In this document: positions 54,435-64,000 of the stretch, piece after piece
How the letters are laid out: each line of letters starts with the position of its first letter
Numbering within the stretch: the first letter of the stretch is position 1
Assembly: GCF_035046485.1 (NCBI RefSeq)
Contig: NC_085137.1
Coordinates: forward strand, 13,359,346 to 13,423,345
DNA length: 64,000 nucleotides
Direction: 5' to 3'
DNA from: Aedes albopictus
Taxonomy: Eukaryota > Arthropoda > Insecta > Diptera > Culicidae
The notes under the pieces: model-generated
The model's input: the letters and a program-made list of their open reading frames with translations, nothing else
What the model was told of the DNA's origin: nothing
Databases searched by the model: none
Made by a program: the position numbers and the translations under genes

Positions 54435-56690
54435 AATTGCTGAAGGAATTGCTCCAGAAGTTATACTTTGGAAATTCTGAAGGAATTCTCCTGAAAATTT
54501 CTCAAGAATTTTTCAGAATATTCTATCAGAAATCCCTCTTCGGTTTTCCTTTGTAAATCAAGGCCTTTTGTCAGAAACTCTTTTAGAAATTGCTGTTGGA
54601 ATTTCTCAAGAGGTTCCTTCAGATGTTACTTCATATAATCAGGGATTCTCACAGCTCCCAGGTAATTATTAGAAAACGCCTCTAGAGAGTTCTTTGGAGA
54701 TTCTTTCAAAACTTTCTTCGAGGTTGTTTTAGAAGTTTCTTCGGGAATTCCTCCAGAGATAACATAGGAGTTATATACACCTTCTTTCATAAAATTTTCC
54801 GGTGATGCTTCAGGAACCTTTCCAAATATTCTCTCAGTAATTTCTGCAAAAGTAACTCTGTCACAAGGATTTTTTTGATAGAAATTCGTCCTAGAATACC
54901 TGCAAAGAGTTCTTCAGTTCTTCCAAATGTTCTTTCAAAGCTTCCTTCAAAATATCACTTTCTGATGATCTTCTTAAAAATTCAAGCAGGATTTCTCTTC
55001 ACATTTTTTTAAGAAATTCTTGGATTCTTCGAGAGATATCTGCAGGAGTTCTTCGAAGCATTTTTTTCCAGAAATTACTGTAAATTTTGGGGATTCTTCA
55101 AGAACTCCATCTGTACCTTTGTCTGCAATTTCTACAGGGATTTATGTAGATATTTTTACAGAGTTTCCTTCAAAACCCTTTTTAAAGATTTCACCGGGAA
55201 TCTCTCCAAAAAGTTCTCAAGCAATTTTTACTTTTTCTTTTTTCTGGAAATCGAGGAGGTATCTTGAGAAGTTTTTTCTTGTATTCTCCCAGGAATTCCT
55301 TCACAAATAATTGTGTCCAGGAATCCTCCCGCAAATGTAAAATAATTTCTTTTGGGAATTTATAAAGATATCATCAGGAGCTTTTTCAGGCATTCCTGCA
55401 TATAATTCTTCAAGGATTTTTTTTTCTAGAAATTCCTTCCGAGATTGAAGAATTCTTCCAATTATTTTGAAGAAAATTTCTGGAAGAAATTTTGAAATAA
55501 AAATGTGGAGGGATATCTGAATCTGAAACAATTTCAACAGGAATCTCTGAACGAATCCCAGAACATATTCCTAAAAAGAAACCCCAATGCAATTCCTAAA
55601 AAAAACCTGGTCAAAATTTCAGTATGAATCTCTGAAAGAATTTTGCAAGGTATTCATTGGAAGAATTTCCAAAGGAATTTCATGACGAATTTTATAGAAA
55701 ATTTTAGTGGAGTTTCTGAAAAAACTTTGTGAAAAATCTTTTGTAGAATCATCTGAAGCCCTTGACACATTTTTTAAGGAATCCCTGAAAGAATTTCTGA
55801 CAAAACCACTGAAAACGTTTCTAAACGAAATTTTCACAGATTTTCAGATTGATGCGATTTAGGAAGAAATCCATAGACGATTTCTTAAAAAAGGAATCCT
55901 TGGACAAGTTTATTGAGAAATTTCCTAGAGAATTCCTGATGGGAAACCCATGGAAGCTTTTCTTGAAGAATTTTTGGAGGAATTTCTGAAGTATCTTCTA
56001 GAGGAAATTCAAAATCATGAGGAATTTCTGAACCAATAAGGATATCTTGAAAGAACTTTCAAAAATAATGCGTTGAATATTTTCTGGAAGTGGTTCCTTG
56101 GGAAGAATTTATAAAATGTAAAATTTATTTTAGGGATAATCTCTTTAAAAAAAATGTCAAAAGAATACTATGGATTTTCAGAAGGAAACTATGAATTACC
56201 TGAAGTAATCTATTGAAGAATTTTTGAAGAAACTCTCAAAGAAATCTCCGAACTTGTGCTGCGAATCCCCATTAGATTTTATGGAGGATTTTTTGAAAGA
56301 ATGCATGTTGTTTTTATTTTCAGAATTCATGGAAGAATTTCTGAAGATATCCATGGATGGTTTTTAAAATATATCTCGTTTGAGAATTTTTTGTAGGAAT
56401 CTCTCCAAAAAATCTGAAGAAATTTATAGAGGAATTTCTGATGCAAGTTTTTCTAAAATTATCTTTCGATACATTTTTGAGAAATACCTGGTACAATATC
56501 AAACATAATCTCTATAAGACACTGAATTCGTAATTCCTGGAAAAAACTTCCGAATTGATCTCTAAAAGATTTTTTTAACGATCCGGTTGAGAAGTTCCTG
56601 GGGGAACTTCCTTGAATAAGTTTGTAAAGAAATCATGGGACGAGTTTCTGAAACAATTATTTTATTAGGAAGGTTTCTAACGGAACCCTT
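54435..56690. repeat. dodecamer array, block 14, polarity inversion near 55440
   Basis: From 54435 to about 55430 modules are on minus polarity (GGAATTCCTCCAGAG). From about 55440 to 56690 they are on plus polarity (AATTTCTGGAAGAAATTTTG). The block therefore has a facing arrangement with arms of about 1 kb. Both halves generate open frames of 60-96 aa, which are by-products. Confidence 0.82.
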
Positions 56691-56734
56691 ATGAGAATGC
56701 CCATATCATAGAGTTTCTATTAGACGTGTGCGAG

Positions 56735-56810
56735 TGGAGCGGATCTGGTGTGATGGTTAAAGCACGTGACTATCGCCGAGAACCTGGGATTGGGATTCCC
56801 GACATACTAG
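56735..56810 (+). repeat. SINE head, GGAGCGGATCTGGTG family
   Basis: GGAGCGGATCTGGTGTGATGG followed by GAACCTGGGATTGGGATTCCC, the same head as at 38372-38290 in complement. The B box has mutated (GGGATTGGGATTCCC), so it is probably inactive. Its body is short or lost. Confidence 0.65.
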
Positions 56811-57009
56811 TTTACTAGTTTCTGACATGTGAAGAAGCACAAAAAAACGAAAAATGGTACATAGCTCATTTGTCTTTTATTTACTTTCAATAGCACTGTT
56901 AGTGGGAATTAAAACATGTTATTTTGGATCTCAAGAGCTGGCTACTCAGTGAGTTACTTGGAATAAGCTCGATGATACGACTGAGTTCATCTGGGGATCC
57001 ACGGCTTTA

Positions 57010-57164
57010 GGGAACGTCCATAAATTACGTCACGCTGAAATCGACTATTTTCAAACAACCCCTCCCCCTCCCCCCTATGTCACACTTTTTGTATGAAACC
57101 TCTGAAATTTTTGTATGGGTCGTCACACTTTGCTCAAATCGTGATGTAATTTATGGACGTTCCC
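57010..57164. mobile_element. 155-bp TTA-flanked MITE (PIF/Harbinger-like)
   Basis: Ends GGGAACGTCCATAAATTACG and, in complement, GGGAACGTCCATAAATTACA, with exact TTA copies at 57007-57009 and 57165-57167. The interior is C-rich (CCCCTCCCCCTCCCCCC). It is the best preserved of three related MITEs in the window. Confidence 0.85.
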
Positions 57165-57184
57165 TTATGGTCGTTCCGAAGAAA

Positions 57185-57264
57185 GAATTCACATTTTGAG
57201 AGTATGACGGAAGTGAAATTCTATCCCAGGTACTCGGCGTGATAGTCACAGGCTTAACCTCCTG
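57185..57264 (-). repeat. SINE fragment, GGAGCGGATCTGGTG family
   Basis: In complement it reads TGTGACTATCACGCCGAGTA then CCTGGGATAGAATTTC, aligning with the head copies at 38290 and 56760. Both ends are decayed. Confidence 0.55.
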
Positions 57265-57390
57265 CAATTTCAATTTACAAACTTTGTTTCAAGTACTACC
57301 ATACTCACTGAATAATGACTGACTAAATAATTGTCCAGCACATGACCTGATAACTTATACGCTTGCGTTATTGATTGATCGGATCATCCC

Positions 57391-58000
57391 TAGAAATAGT
57401 TTTGAGAGACCTACTCATTGACACAAGGTGGAATATGAGTTTATGAAGTGCACAGAGATTCCACGCAGGTGAAACATGTGATTATATTTCATCTACAGCT
57501 CAATGAACTCAATGCCTGTCTTTTGCCAGGCCATCCCGGGTACTCAGGAATCTAGTCGAGGAATTTACTTACTCCTGATTGATGTAGTGTTGGTTTCTGG
57601 GGCTAACCATTGTTTTCCACGTGCAAATAACTCTCATTGTTGTCCATCTATAATTCTCTGAAGTCAAGGCATGACTTCGCTTAGGTCATGACATTTTCCT
57701 AGGAATAGTTGTGCGAGACCTTCTCATTCACACATGATAGAATATGAGTTTATGTAGTGCACAGAGGTTCCACATAGGTAAAACATGCGGTTACAGTTTA
57801 TCTACAGCTCAATGAAGTCAAGGCCTGACTTCAGCCTGGCCATCCCGGGTACGCAGAAATCTAGTCGAGGCTTTTGCTTACTCCTGTTCGATGTAGTATT
57901 AGTTTCTGGAGCTAACCGTTGTTTTCCGCATGCAAATATGTCTAATTGTAGTCCATCTACGGTTCTCTGTAGTCAAGGCATGACTTCAATCAGATCGTCT
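57391..58000. repeat. 309-bp tandem duplication, two units
   Basis: Unit 1 starts TAGAAATAGTTTTGAGAGAC at 57391 and unit 2 starts TAGGAATAGTTGTGCGAGAC at 57700. They stay collinear through GGAATATGAGTTTATG, CATCTACAGCTCAATGAA, GCCATCCCGGGTAC, AATCTAGTCGAGG, GGGGCTAACC/GGAGCTAACC and AGTCAAGGCATGACTTC. The frame 57785-58003 is entirely within unit 2 and has no counterpart of equal length in unit 1, so it is probably not coding. Confidence 0.85.
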
Positions 58001-58690
58001 TAAATTTATCCGGTTCGTTGATATAGCAAACATTATACAGATGTTCAATTATTGGTGCAAATAAAAGCGATAAAGATAATTGAAAATATTCCTTGGTGAT
58101 TATTTCGAGTGTTCATGTTTTGTAAGGACGGATTCGGACAATCCATCGAAATATTCAGGAAATATTAATAGTACGACAAGGGCAACACATATTCTTAAGT
58201 TGTCTCCGATGATCTATGGGGTCAATAAGGGAATAATATCTCGTGTTCAATTTCATTTGAAACAACAAACGCAAATAAAGACTTGGATGGTTCAGAAATG
58301 TTGAATATCTCAGGAGCTCAAAAGAAACCTATAGTAAAATTTCAAATTCGAACATGTAGCAACATCATCTATCGTTAGGCAACGGAATGTGAAAACTCCC
58401 ATTGAAAAACTTTGTTAAGAAGAAAGTTATGGGGGTGCAAATCGTACTTGGCCTTTTTTTTGCCCGACTTGACCCAGTGACCCACCGGCCTTACTCCATC
58501 TAGAAGTCCAAGAAAAAGTTGATCCCGTATATTTCCAAAACTATAGTGTTGTGCGAGTTTGTGTTCAAGATTTGGTTGAATTCTGTTAAGAAATGGGCTG
58601 TTGGCGATTATTTTATTTTTTATTTTTTACCTGGGGTCAAACGGGTTAATAGTAATAGTCAGCAGTTCTCTCAAGTAAAAATTGATGAAC
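58001..58690. other. unassigned AT-rich DNA
   Basis: Nothing recognised. Short frames at 58080-58304 and 58519-58707 match no domain I know. Confidence 0.4.
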
Positions 58691-60620
58691 TTACACCACA
58701 CATATGAAGACAATAATTGCAAAACTTTCAAAAATTGCAATCCATTGAAATGTAATACCTACACCGCCTTCGCACTCCATCCACCGAAAGCAATCGGTCT
58801 CATAATAACCCCATAAATAAGTCACTTTGCCCCTCGCGCGCGCTTGAAAACAAACTCCAACTCGGTCATGTGAGAACTCTGTGTGCGCGCAATTACTTTG
58901 CATACACATATGACTCAACTTCCAATCGCGATTGTGTCACCAAGCCAAGCCTTGCCACCATGCATCGTGCTTTTGGACCATGTGGAAGGTCGACGGGAGC
59001 GAATACGAAACCGCTGCTCCACTTCTCACCCACCGTGTGCAGCCGCGCCACCTCCATCCGGACTGTAATCTAAATGTAATTAAACTTTTATCTAAATCTC
59101 CTGCTAAATCTATTAATCCAAGTCGGCACCCCAAATGTGAGCCCGCCGTCCGTCGTCCGCGACAAACTGTTCTCCCACTTCTAGAGCAGCCTGCCACTGG
59201 CACTGCCACTACTAACTGCTGCTACATAAATTCCCGCAAGCAAGCAAGCGATTCGAGTGTTGGTGGTAAACGATCCTAGTAGGTAAGGCTTAACCGAAAG
59301 CTCAGCCAGAGTCGCGCTTTCTGCGAGCCAAGTTATGTGCACTGTGCTTGCTGCTGCGCTACCATGGTTACCCACGAGAAAGATCGCGAAACGAATGCCG
59401 CACAAGTCACAGTGAACCATGCCGCGATAGGGTGGACCAAATCATTCAAGGTCTTACAGACATTTTTTAGATTTCCAGAAGCTATGCGTATCATAATTTT
59501 CATCATAATTGATTTAGAGACATGAGTAATGATTTGCATCGCTATGACTTCTGGGAGGGGCAACCTCTGGCGTCGAACAACTTACTCGCGAGAAGAAAAC
59601 TTCTAAATCTAGCCGTGCTTATGCCACTGTTTCCTTTTCGCGTCGAACAACTTATTCCTGGCAATGAATCCTTTGATTCTAGTCTAGTCTAGTAGTCACG
59701 CTACTTCTGGCAACCATATAGCTTCAGAGCCATCTGGATTTTCAGTATGCCAATCTGGACTATAATGACCCCAATATCATAGCAAGACCAAATTAGTTAA
59801 AATGTGACATCTTAAGACCCCCGTTTTTCATTTAACCCACCCTAGTGACACAGTGATCGTCGCGGGTTCCCTTTATACTGGCCCCGAAGAGGTGGGTGAG
59901 ATCAATGTGTGGTGTGCGGCCGCTGGCTTTCGAAGTCCTCCAAATGAGTGTCGGTGCGAAAAACACTCGCATATGCAAAATCTCAGCAGAACCTCCGTCA
60001 GTATTTGTCGTCATCGTCGTCGTCGTCGAGTGACTGGTTAGAGGAGTTTAGAGGAGATATAAAATTGAAGAGAGGGAGCCGAAGGAATGACGACGAACCT
60101 GCGGAGAGGCGAGGGAGAACAACATAAATGTTATAATTAATGAAAAAATATCGTAATGAACTCTTCTGTGTATTCTAATTAAATAAATATATTCGCCGGA
60201 GTGCTGCGAGATCGGTGGTGGTAAAACAAAATTCCGCTGATCGTCAGATTCAGGCGATGACGGAGGGCAGAGACAGAGAGGGTGGATGATAAACGTATTA
60301 TGGTGGGTTCCTTTCTCGAAAGGTGTGCGCTCCGTGTGTACCGTTCGGCGGCGGGGTGGGCTCATTAGGCTTTCCGAAGTTTGGCGTGGTGATTTCGATG
60401 GAAAAATATTGATTTTGAATTCGGCAAAATCGCAGATGTGTGGATAAAAGATTCGAATGCCTGTTTTTTTTGTGTACGACAACATTCTCGTTGGTGGTAA
60501 ATGATAAACCAGATTTGGACACATGATTCTGTTTGGGACTTCAGGGCGGTTGATTTCTCTAGATGCCGGTTGGGAATGAATTATCCCAACAATGTAGTTG
60601 GGCATGCAAATTGATCATAA
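58691..60620. other. single-copy-looking DNA, no gene called
   Basis: GC-richer patches with CG-containing microsatellite (CGTCATCGTCGTCGTCG near 60010) and few dispersed repeats. The minus frame 60605-60048 (185 aa) is the longest non-TE open frame in the window, but it has no recognised domain and overlaps low-complexity DNA. The donor-like TAG|GTAAGG at 59282 is isolated. Host non-coding sequence is the most cautious reading. Confidence 0.35.
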
Positions 60621-61059
60621 GAAGGTGAATTTATTGTTCCAACTGATAATTTTGTTTGACAAACAAAGTGTACGATTTTAAACTAGTGCCTTGTCAATCA
60701 GATTGAATGGAATGACAAAGAACAAGAAGGACCTAGGGGCAAGACACTGTGAAGGGCAAAAAAAAACTCCAGAACAATCCTGGGTCGCTCTGTATTTTTA
60801 AAACCAATCAATTCCCTTCAGAAACGTCTTTAAAAGCGGAAAATCAAGCCAGACTGTTGTGAAACACTTTGTGAAAAGCAGTGTCATATAATGAAATTCT
60901 TAGCAACACTCTGAAAGCAGATTTACTTCCGCTATATCAGTCTTGCCCCTAGAGAAGGACCTGATATTCACGACATTTCTGAAGGGTTTACCATAAGCAT
61001 TGTCGACCGGCCGTCGATGATGCCAGCTTGATAACTTCCCGCGAGAGCATTTGTTAGAG
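60621..61059. other. unassigned DNA
   Basis: Nothing recognised. The phrase GGGGCAAGACACTG near 60737 has an approximate inverted partner CAGTCTTGCCCCTAG near 60940, possibly the ends of a 200-bp element. Confidence 0.35.
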
Positions 61060-61346
61060 TACACTAAATTCTTTTTTTACACGATCTTTTTTTACGCGGT
61101 TTTATTTTACACGATTTTTTTTACACGATTTTCTTGAAATTACGCGATGTGCTTTTGGAAAGATTCTTCTCTCCTGGTCGCTATTTACTTCTGACGGGGC
61201 ACAAATTTCTACCAGAGATCTCTCTTATCATCCTTGATACCCTGTCAAAATTTTAGAATGATCCGATAAAAAAAGTTTTGAAAACTTTTTTTACACGATT
61301 TTTTTTACGCGGAACAAAAAATCGCGTAAAAACAGAATTTAGTGTA
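61060..61346. mobile_element. 287-bp TA-flanked element with TTTTACACGAT repeats
   Basis: Ends TACACTAAATTCTTTTTTTA and, in complement, TACACTAAATTCTGTTTTTA, each starting with TA. TTTTACACGAT or TTTTACGCGG is reiterated about four times inside the left end and two to three times inside the right. It shares the design of 26373-27198 and 46250-50055 and is the shortest of the three. Confidence 0.82.
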
Positions 61347-61526
61347 TATTCTTCGCACCATTCATATGTGCCCGGCAAGTACTGTATCCACCTTTCAATC
61401 ATCTCACACTCGTCTGTCAAGGTGCTTCCGTCCATATCCCTACACATTTGAGCTCATGCTTTGAGCTCGTGGTTCGTTGTTTTGGAAAAGGTCACATTAT
61501 TTTCATTGCTTCGCACTTCACATCTT

Positions 61527-61860
61527 CTAGGTGGCATTTTTCTCTCGAATTAGGTGGGTCTGCTGCCTCCACCTCCACGCTCTGTCGGGTTCGATGCTGC
61601 AGCTGTACTGCCACTTCCCCTGGATGTTAAGTGTGTTTAGGTCCTCGTCTATCGCAACCAGCCATCTTGTGCGCGGGCTACCACGGAGTTGCCGGTCTCT
61701 CCCTGGTTCTCTTCTGGATATTATCTTCACACCTCGTTCTTCCAGGCATCCTTTCCACGTGACCAGGCCAACTCAGCCTGCCGTGTTTCATAAGCTTGAC
61801 AATACGATTTCGTTTATATACTTAGTAGAGACAGCTTGTGATTGATGCGACAACGCCACC
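61527..61860 (-). pseudogene. LINE C-terminal relic
   Basis: On the minus strand: LMKHGRLSWPGHVERMPGRT in one frame, then, after a frame change, RGSPRTRWLVAIDEDLNTL. This is the segment that follows reverse transcriptase in RTE- and related LINEs (GHVxRM, then RGRPRTRW). It is too short to assign a clade, and is frameshifted. Its sequence differs from the RTE copy at 10117-10548. Confidence 0.65.
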
Positions 61861-62427
61861 AGATGCCAAGTTGGCAACTTGAAACATAAATTACTACACG
61901 CATAATAAAAGGAATAAAAAGAACTTGTTTGGCCGTTTTGGCCTCAGATCCGGTTCTTTGGATCAATTATTTACATGATCGACTGAAACCTACAATCTTA
62001 TTCGGATATTTTACCGACGCCAGCGAACAAAGCCTATGGGTAGATCTGCTGCGCTCTTGGTGGTCGGTGTAGGTTTGGGGAACGTAGAAGACTGATAGAA
62101 TACCGGCACTCATGTGGCTAGGTAGGCCACTCATATGCTGACTGCTGAGGTCAGGTCATCTGTGGAGAAATAGAGGTGATCTCGATCTATAGCAAGCAAC
62201 GCACGTCATATTAACATTCCTTCCCTTCCTCGATGACCGTTTGGACGAGGCCAGTGCCGTTATTGAATGATTAATATTGGGAATTCTCAAAAGTAAACAT
62301 TGAGAATGATCAGTTACTCCCAGCTCCTTTTGTTGATTCCTCATGCAATTTCGATTATTCTGGTCAATCGCCGAAGTAACACGGTCATCTATGCTCATCC
62401 TCGTGCTCTTTTGGTGCTGTAAGGATG
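61861..62427. other. unassigned DNA
   Basis: Mixed composition, possibly more of the decayed LINE. No domain recognised. Confidence 0.35.
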
Positions 62428-63210
62428 TACAGGGGATAGACAAAATTATCAGGACGGGCAAAATTTTCACTTCTCAAAAAATAAGAAAATTTGAAGCACT
62501 TTTTGAAAATTCACAGCTAACTTTCGAAAAGTGCTTCAAATATTCTCAATTTTTTACTGTAAGTTGATGCACTAGTTGTGTATTAGTGACCCTAATTTGG
62601 AAAAGATCGGGTTATTCTACACGGAGTAAGAAAAGTTATAGAAAAAGGTATTGGTGAATCTTACCGCCAGGCCGATCGTCGTTCCCTACGTTGTGGCTAT
62701 TTTTAATTCTTTCCCGATCGATCTCAATTGCAGCAACTCTTCTTTTTAGACACTCGAGTATCACAAGCACAACGGTGACATCAAACACTGGTAGTACGGG
62801 CACAACACTAACTTTATTTCCAATAAGAAACAACTTTTCTTTTATGCATGCACTTCAATTCTTCATTCTCTGACCTATCGCTAAACAGCTGATCTCCTAG
62901 AGGTCGGCTAGTGGTAATCCATGTATGCTCGCTGACCCGAGCATAGCCGATCGGGTACAGCGTTGCCAGGAAAACCGGGCGAAAACTGAACCGAACCGGT
63001 TATTCCCAAATCGCATGCAATTTATGCTATCACTCAACAGGTATAATTATCCAATATCCAACTTCGAGCTGTTATATCTCTAAATTCAATGAACCGAATG
63101 TAATAAGATTTGAGAATATGTGATGCACGTTTGGAAAAGTTACAGCTAGTCGACCATTTTTTGAAAAGTGAAAATTTTGCCTGTCCCGACCATTTTGTCT
63201 ATGCCCTGAA
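62428..63210. mobile_element. 783-bp GGGGATAGACAAAAT element
   Basis: Left end TACAGGGGATAGACAAAATT then GGGCAAAATTTTCACTTCTC. The right end carries the complement through GAAAAGTGAAAATTTTGCC (63164-63182) and ATTTTGTCTATGCCCTG (63192-63208). The left TA is intact and the right one appears as AA. There is no transposase. The body 62636-62960 is GC-richer and unrelated to the smaller copy at 48303. Confidence 0.75.
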
Positions 63211-63275
63211 CAAAGATGGCTTCTTCAACAAAACAGTTTATATAAGAACTAGATGACACTGATGTGTGAATAATA

Positions 63276-64000
63276 TACAGGGGATGGCCAAAATGTTTGG
63301 GATAGGCAACTTTTTTTCTCCCACAAAAATATTCAACATGCTGTAACTTTTCATAGAGTGCATCAAAAAATCTAAAATTTTGACTGTTTATCAACCTGTT
63401 ATATGTGCATCATTGGTACAAATTTGGGCTCGATTGAATAGTTTTTCTCGAAGTTAGAACCGTTCGGGTAAAACACTATTTTTTAGACAACTCATTTTTG
63501 AACTGTCATATCTCGGAAATCAGTGAACCGAATTGAATGAATTTTTTAACGTTTATCAACAATATATTGATACTTAATACAACGTTATAAAACGTAATAT
63601 TTTCTCACGGTGAATTAAGTTATACCGGGTTGAAATTTTTCTCATATAGAGGAAAATAAGTCAAATTTACAATACCACACAAAAATTACTAAATGGGTTC
63701 TTCCTTTAATCTAAATCGGCTCTAATATATCTGATTGAAGATAACTAGAGAACAAAAGTGGAAAATCCATGGACATCAACACAAAAATTTATTGACCTTG
63801 ACGTAAAAACATTACATTTTTTCGAGAAAAATCCAAAAAGTGTCAATCCATGATAACTTTTTTCAACGTTCAAAAATAATCTATGTTTTAATAGTTTGTG
63901 AAGCATTTGTATATTGTTCGTGGACGTTCAAAATTTCATTCAATTTAGTTCACTGGTTTCCGAGATATGACAGCTTAAAAATGAGTTGTCTAAAAAATAG
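63276..64000. mobile_element. related long-TIR element, cut by window end
   Basis: Begins TACAGGGGATGGCCAAAATG. Within it, CTATTTTTTAGACAACTCAT at 63477 is answered by its complement at the last bases of the window, and the arms match over at least 90 bp (63477-63570 with 63905-64000). The centre of symmetry is near 63738, so the element should end about 200 bp beyond the window. Confidence 0.75.

Noticed and set aside
60048..60605. 185-aa minus-strand protein
   Set aside because: Longest non-transposon frame, but no recognisable domain, low-complexity encoding DNA and no splice or promoter context. Kept as unassigned.
1..64000. Integrated viral sequence
   Set aside because: Mosquito genomes often carry pieces of RNA viruses, so I looked for polymerase, capsid or glycoprotein-like frames. 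None was recognised. Polymerase-like readings belong to LINE and BEL elements.
1..64000. CRISPR array or bacterial operon
   Set aside because: No regular repeat-spacer structure, no ribosome-binding-site-led gene runs, and retrotransposon content typical of insects.

Overview
The window reads as repeat-dense, AT-rich nuclear DNA of an insect, most likely a culicine mosquito and probably Aedes. This rests on the character of the repeats (an RTE-clade LINE with a TAAG-type tail, a BEL/Pao relic, Penelope-like foldbacks, tRNA-headed SINEs with a CGAGAT hairpin tail, CA-rich and CCATCTTGGAT-type repeats), recognised by eye and from memory, without any database search. No intact host protein-coding gene is visible. 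The window is either intergenic or lies inside very long introns. Nearly all long open frames come from a 12-base-period degenerate repeat or from dead transposons.

Layout. 1-9.9 kb: palindromic TGTAAA repeats, dodecamer arrays, a foldback element with a hammerhead-like motif (3.6-3.8 kb), and single-copy-looking DNA with a candidate recursive splice site or 38-nt microexon (8180-8217, + strand). 10.1-15 kb: a minus-strand RTE-clade LINE (endonuclease, reverse transcriptase, C-terminus), broken by stops and frameshifts and split by a 1516-bp terminal-inverted-repeat insertion. 15-16.6 kb: GC-richer single-copy-looking DNA. 17.6-22.5 kb: dodecamer arrays between inverted 102-bp arms. 22.8-27.3 kb: tandem repeats interrupted by a hAT-type MITE and two TA-flanked DNA elements. 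28.2-30 kb: another array. 30.3-30.6 kb: a weak promoter/first-exon candidate. 31.57-39.54 kb: a 7970-bp hAT-like element with an 8-bp target duplication, full of arrays, SINEs and a large inverted repeat. 39.5-41.7 kb: single-copy-looking DNA. 44.8-51.9 kb: a BEL/Pao pol relic (protease piece and integrase C-terminus, no reverse transcriptase) split by a 5331-bp element that holds several layers of younger elements, including a near-perfect 410-bp palindrome with 12-bp target duplications. 52.2-54.1 kb: single-copy-looking DNA. 54.3-56.7 kb: a truncated MITE and an array whose polarity flips in the middle. 56.7-58 kb: SINEs, a TTA-flanked MITE and a 309-bp tandem duplication. 58.7-60.6 kb: single-copy-looking DNA. 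61-64 kb: TA-flanked elements and a LINE C-terminal relic.

The genes do not form a pathway. The logic is insertion history: exact target duplications let the insertion order be read in several places. The observations I rate highest are the dodecamer arrays (about a fifth of the window, both polarities, repeatedly inside elements), the candidate recursive splice site, the Penelope-like palindrome with hammerhead-like cores, and three TA-flanked elements sharing one design (TACA[C/G]T ends plus reiterated subterminal motifs).
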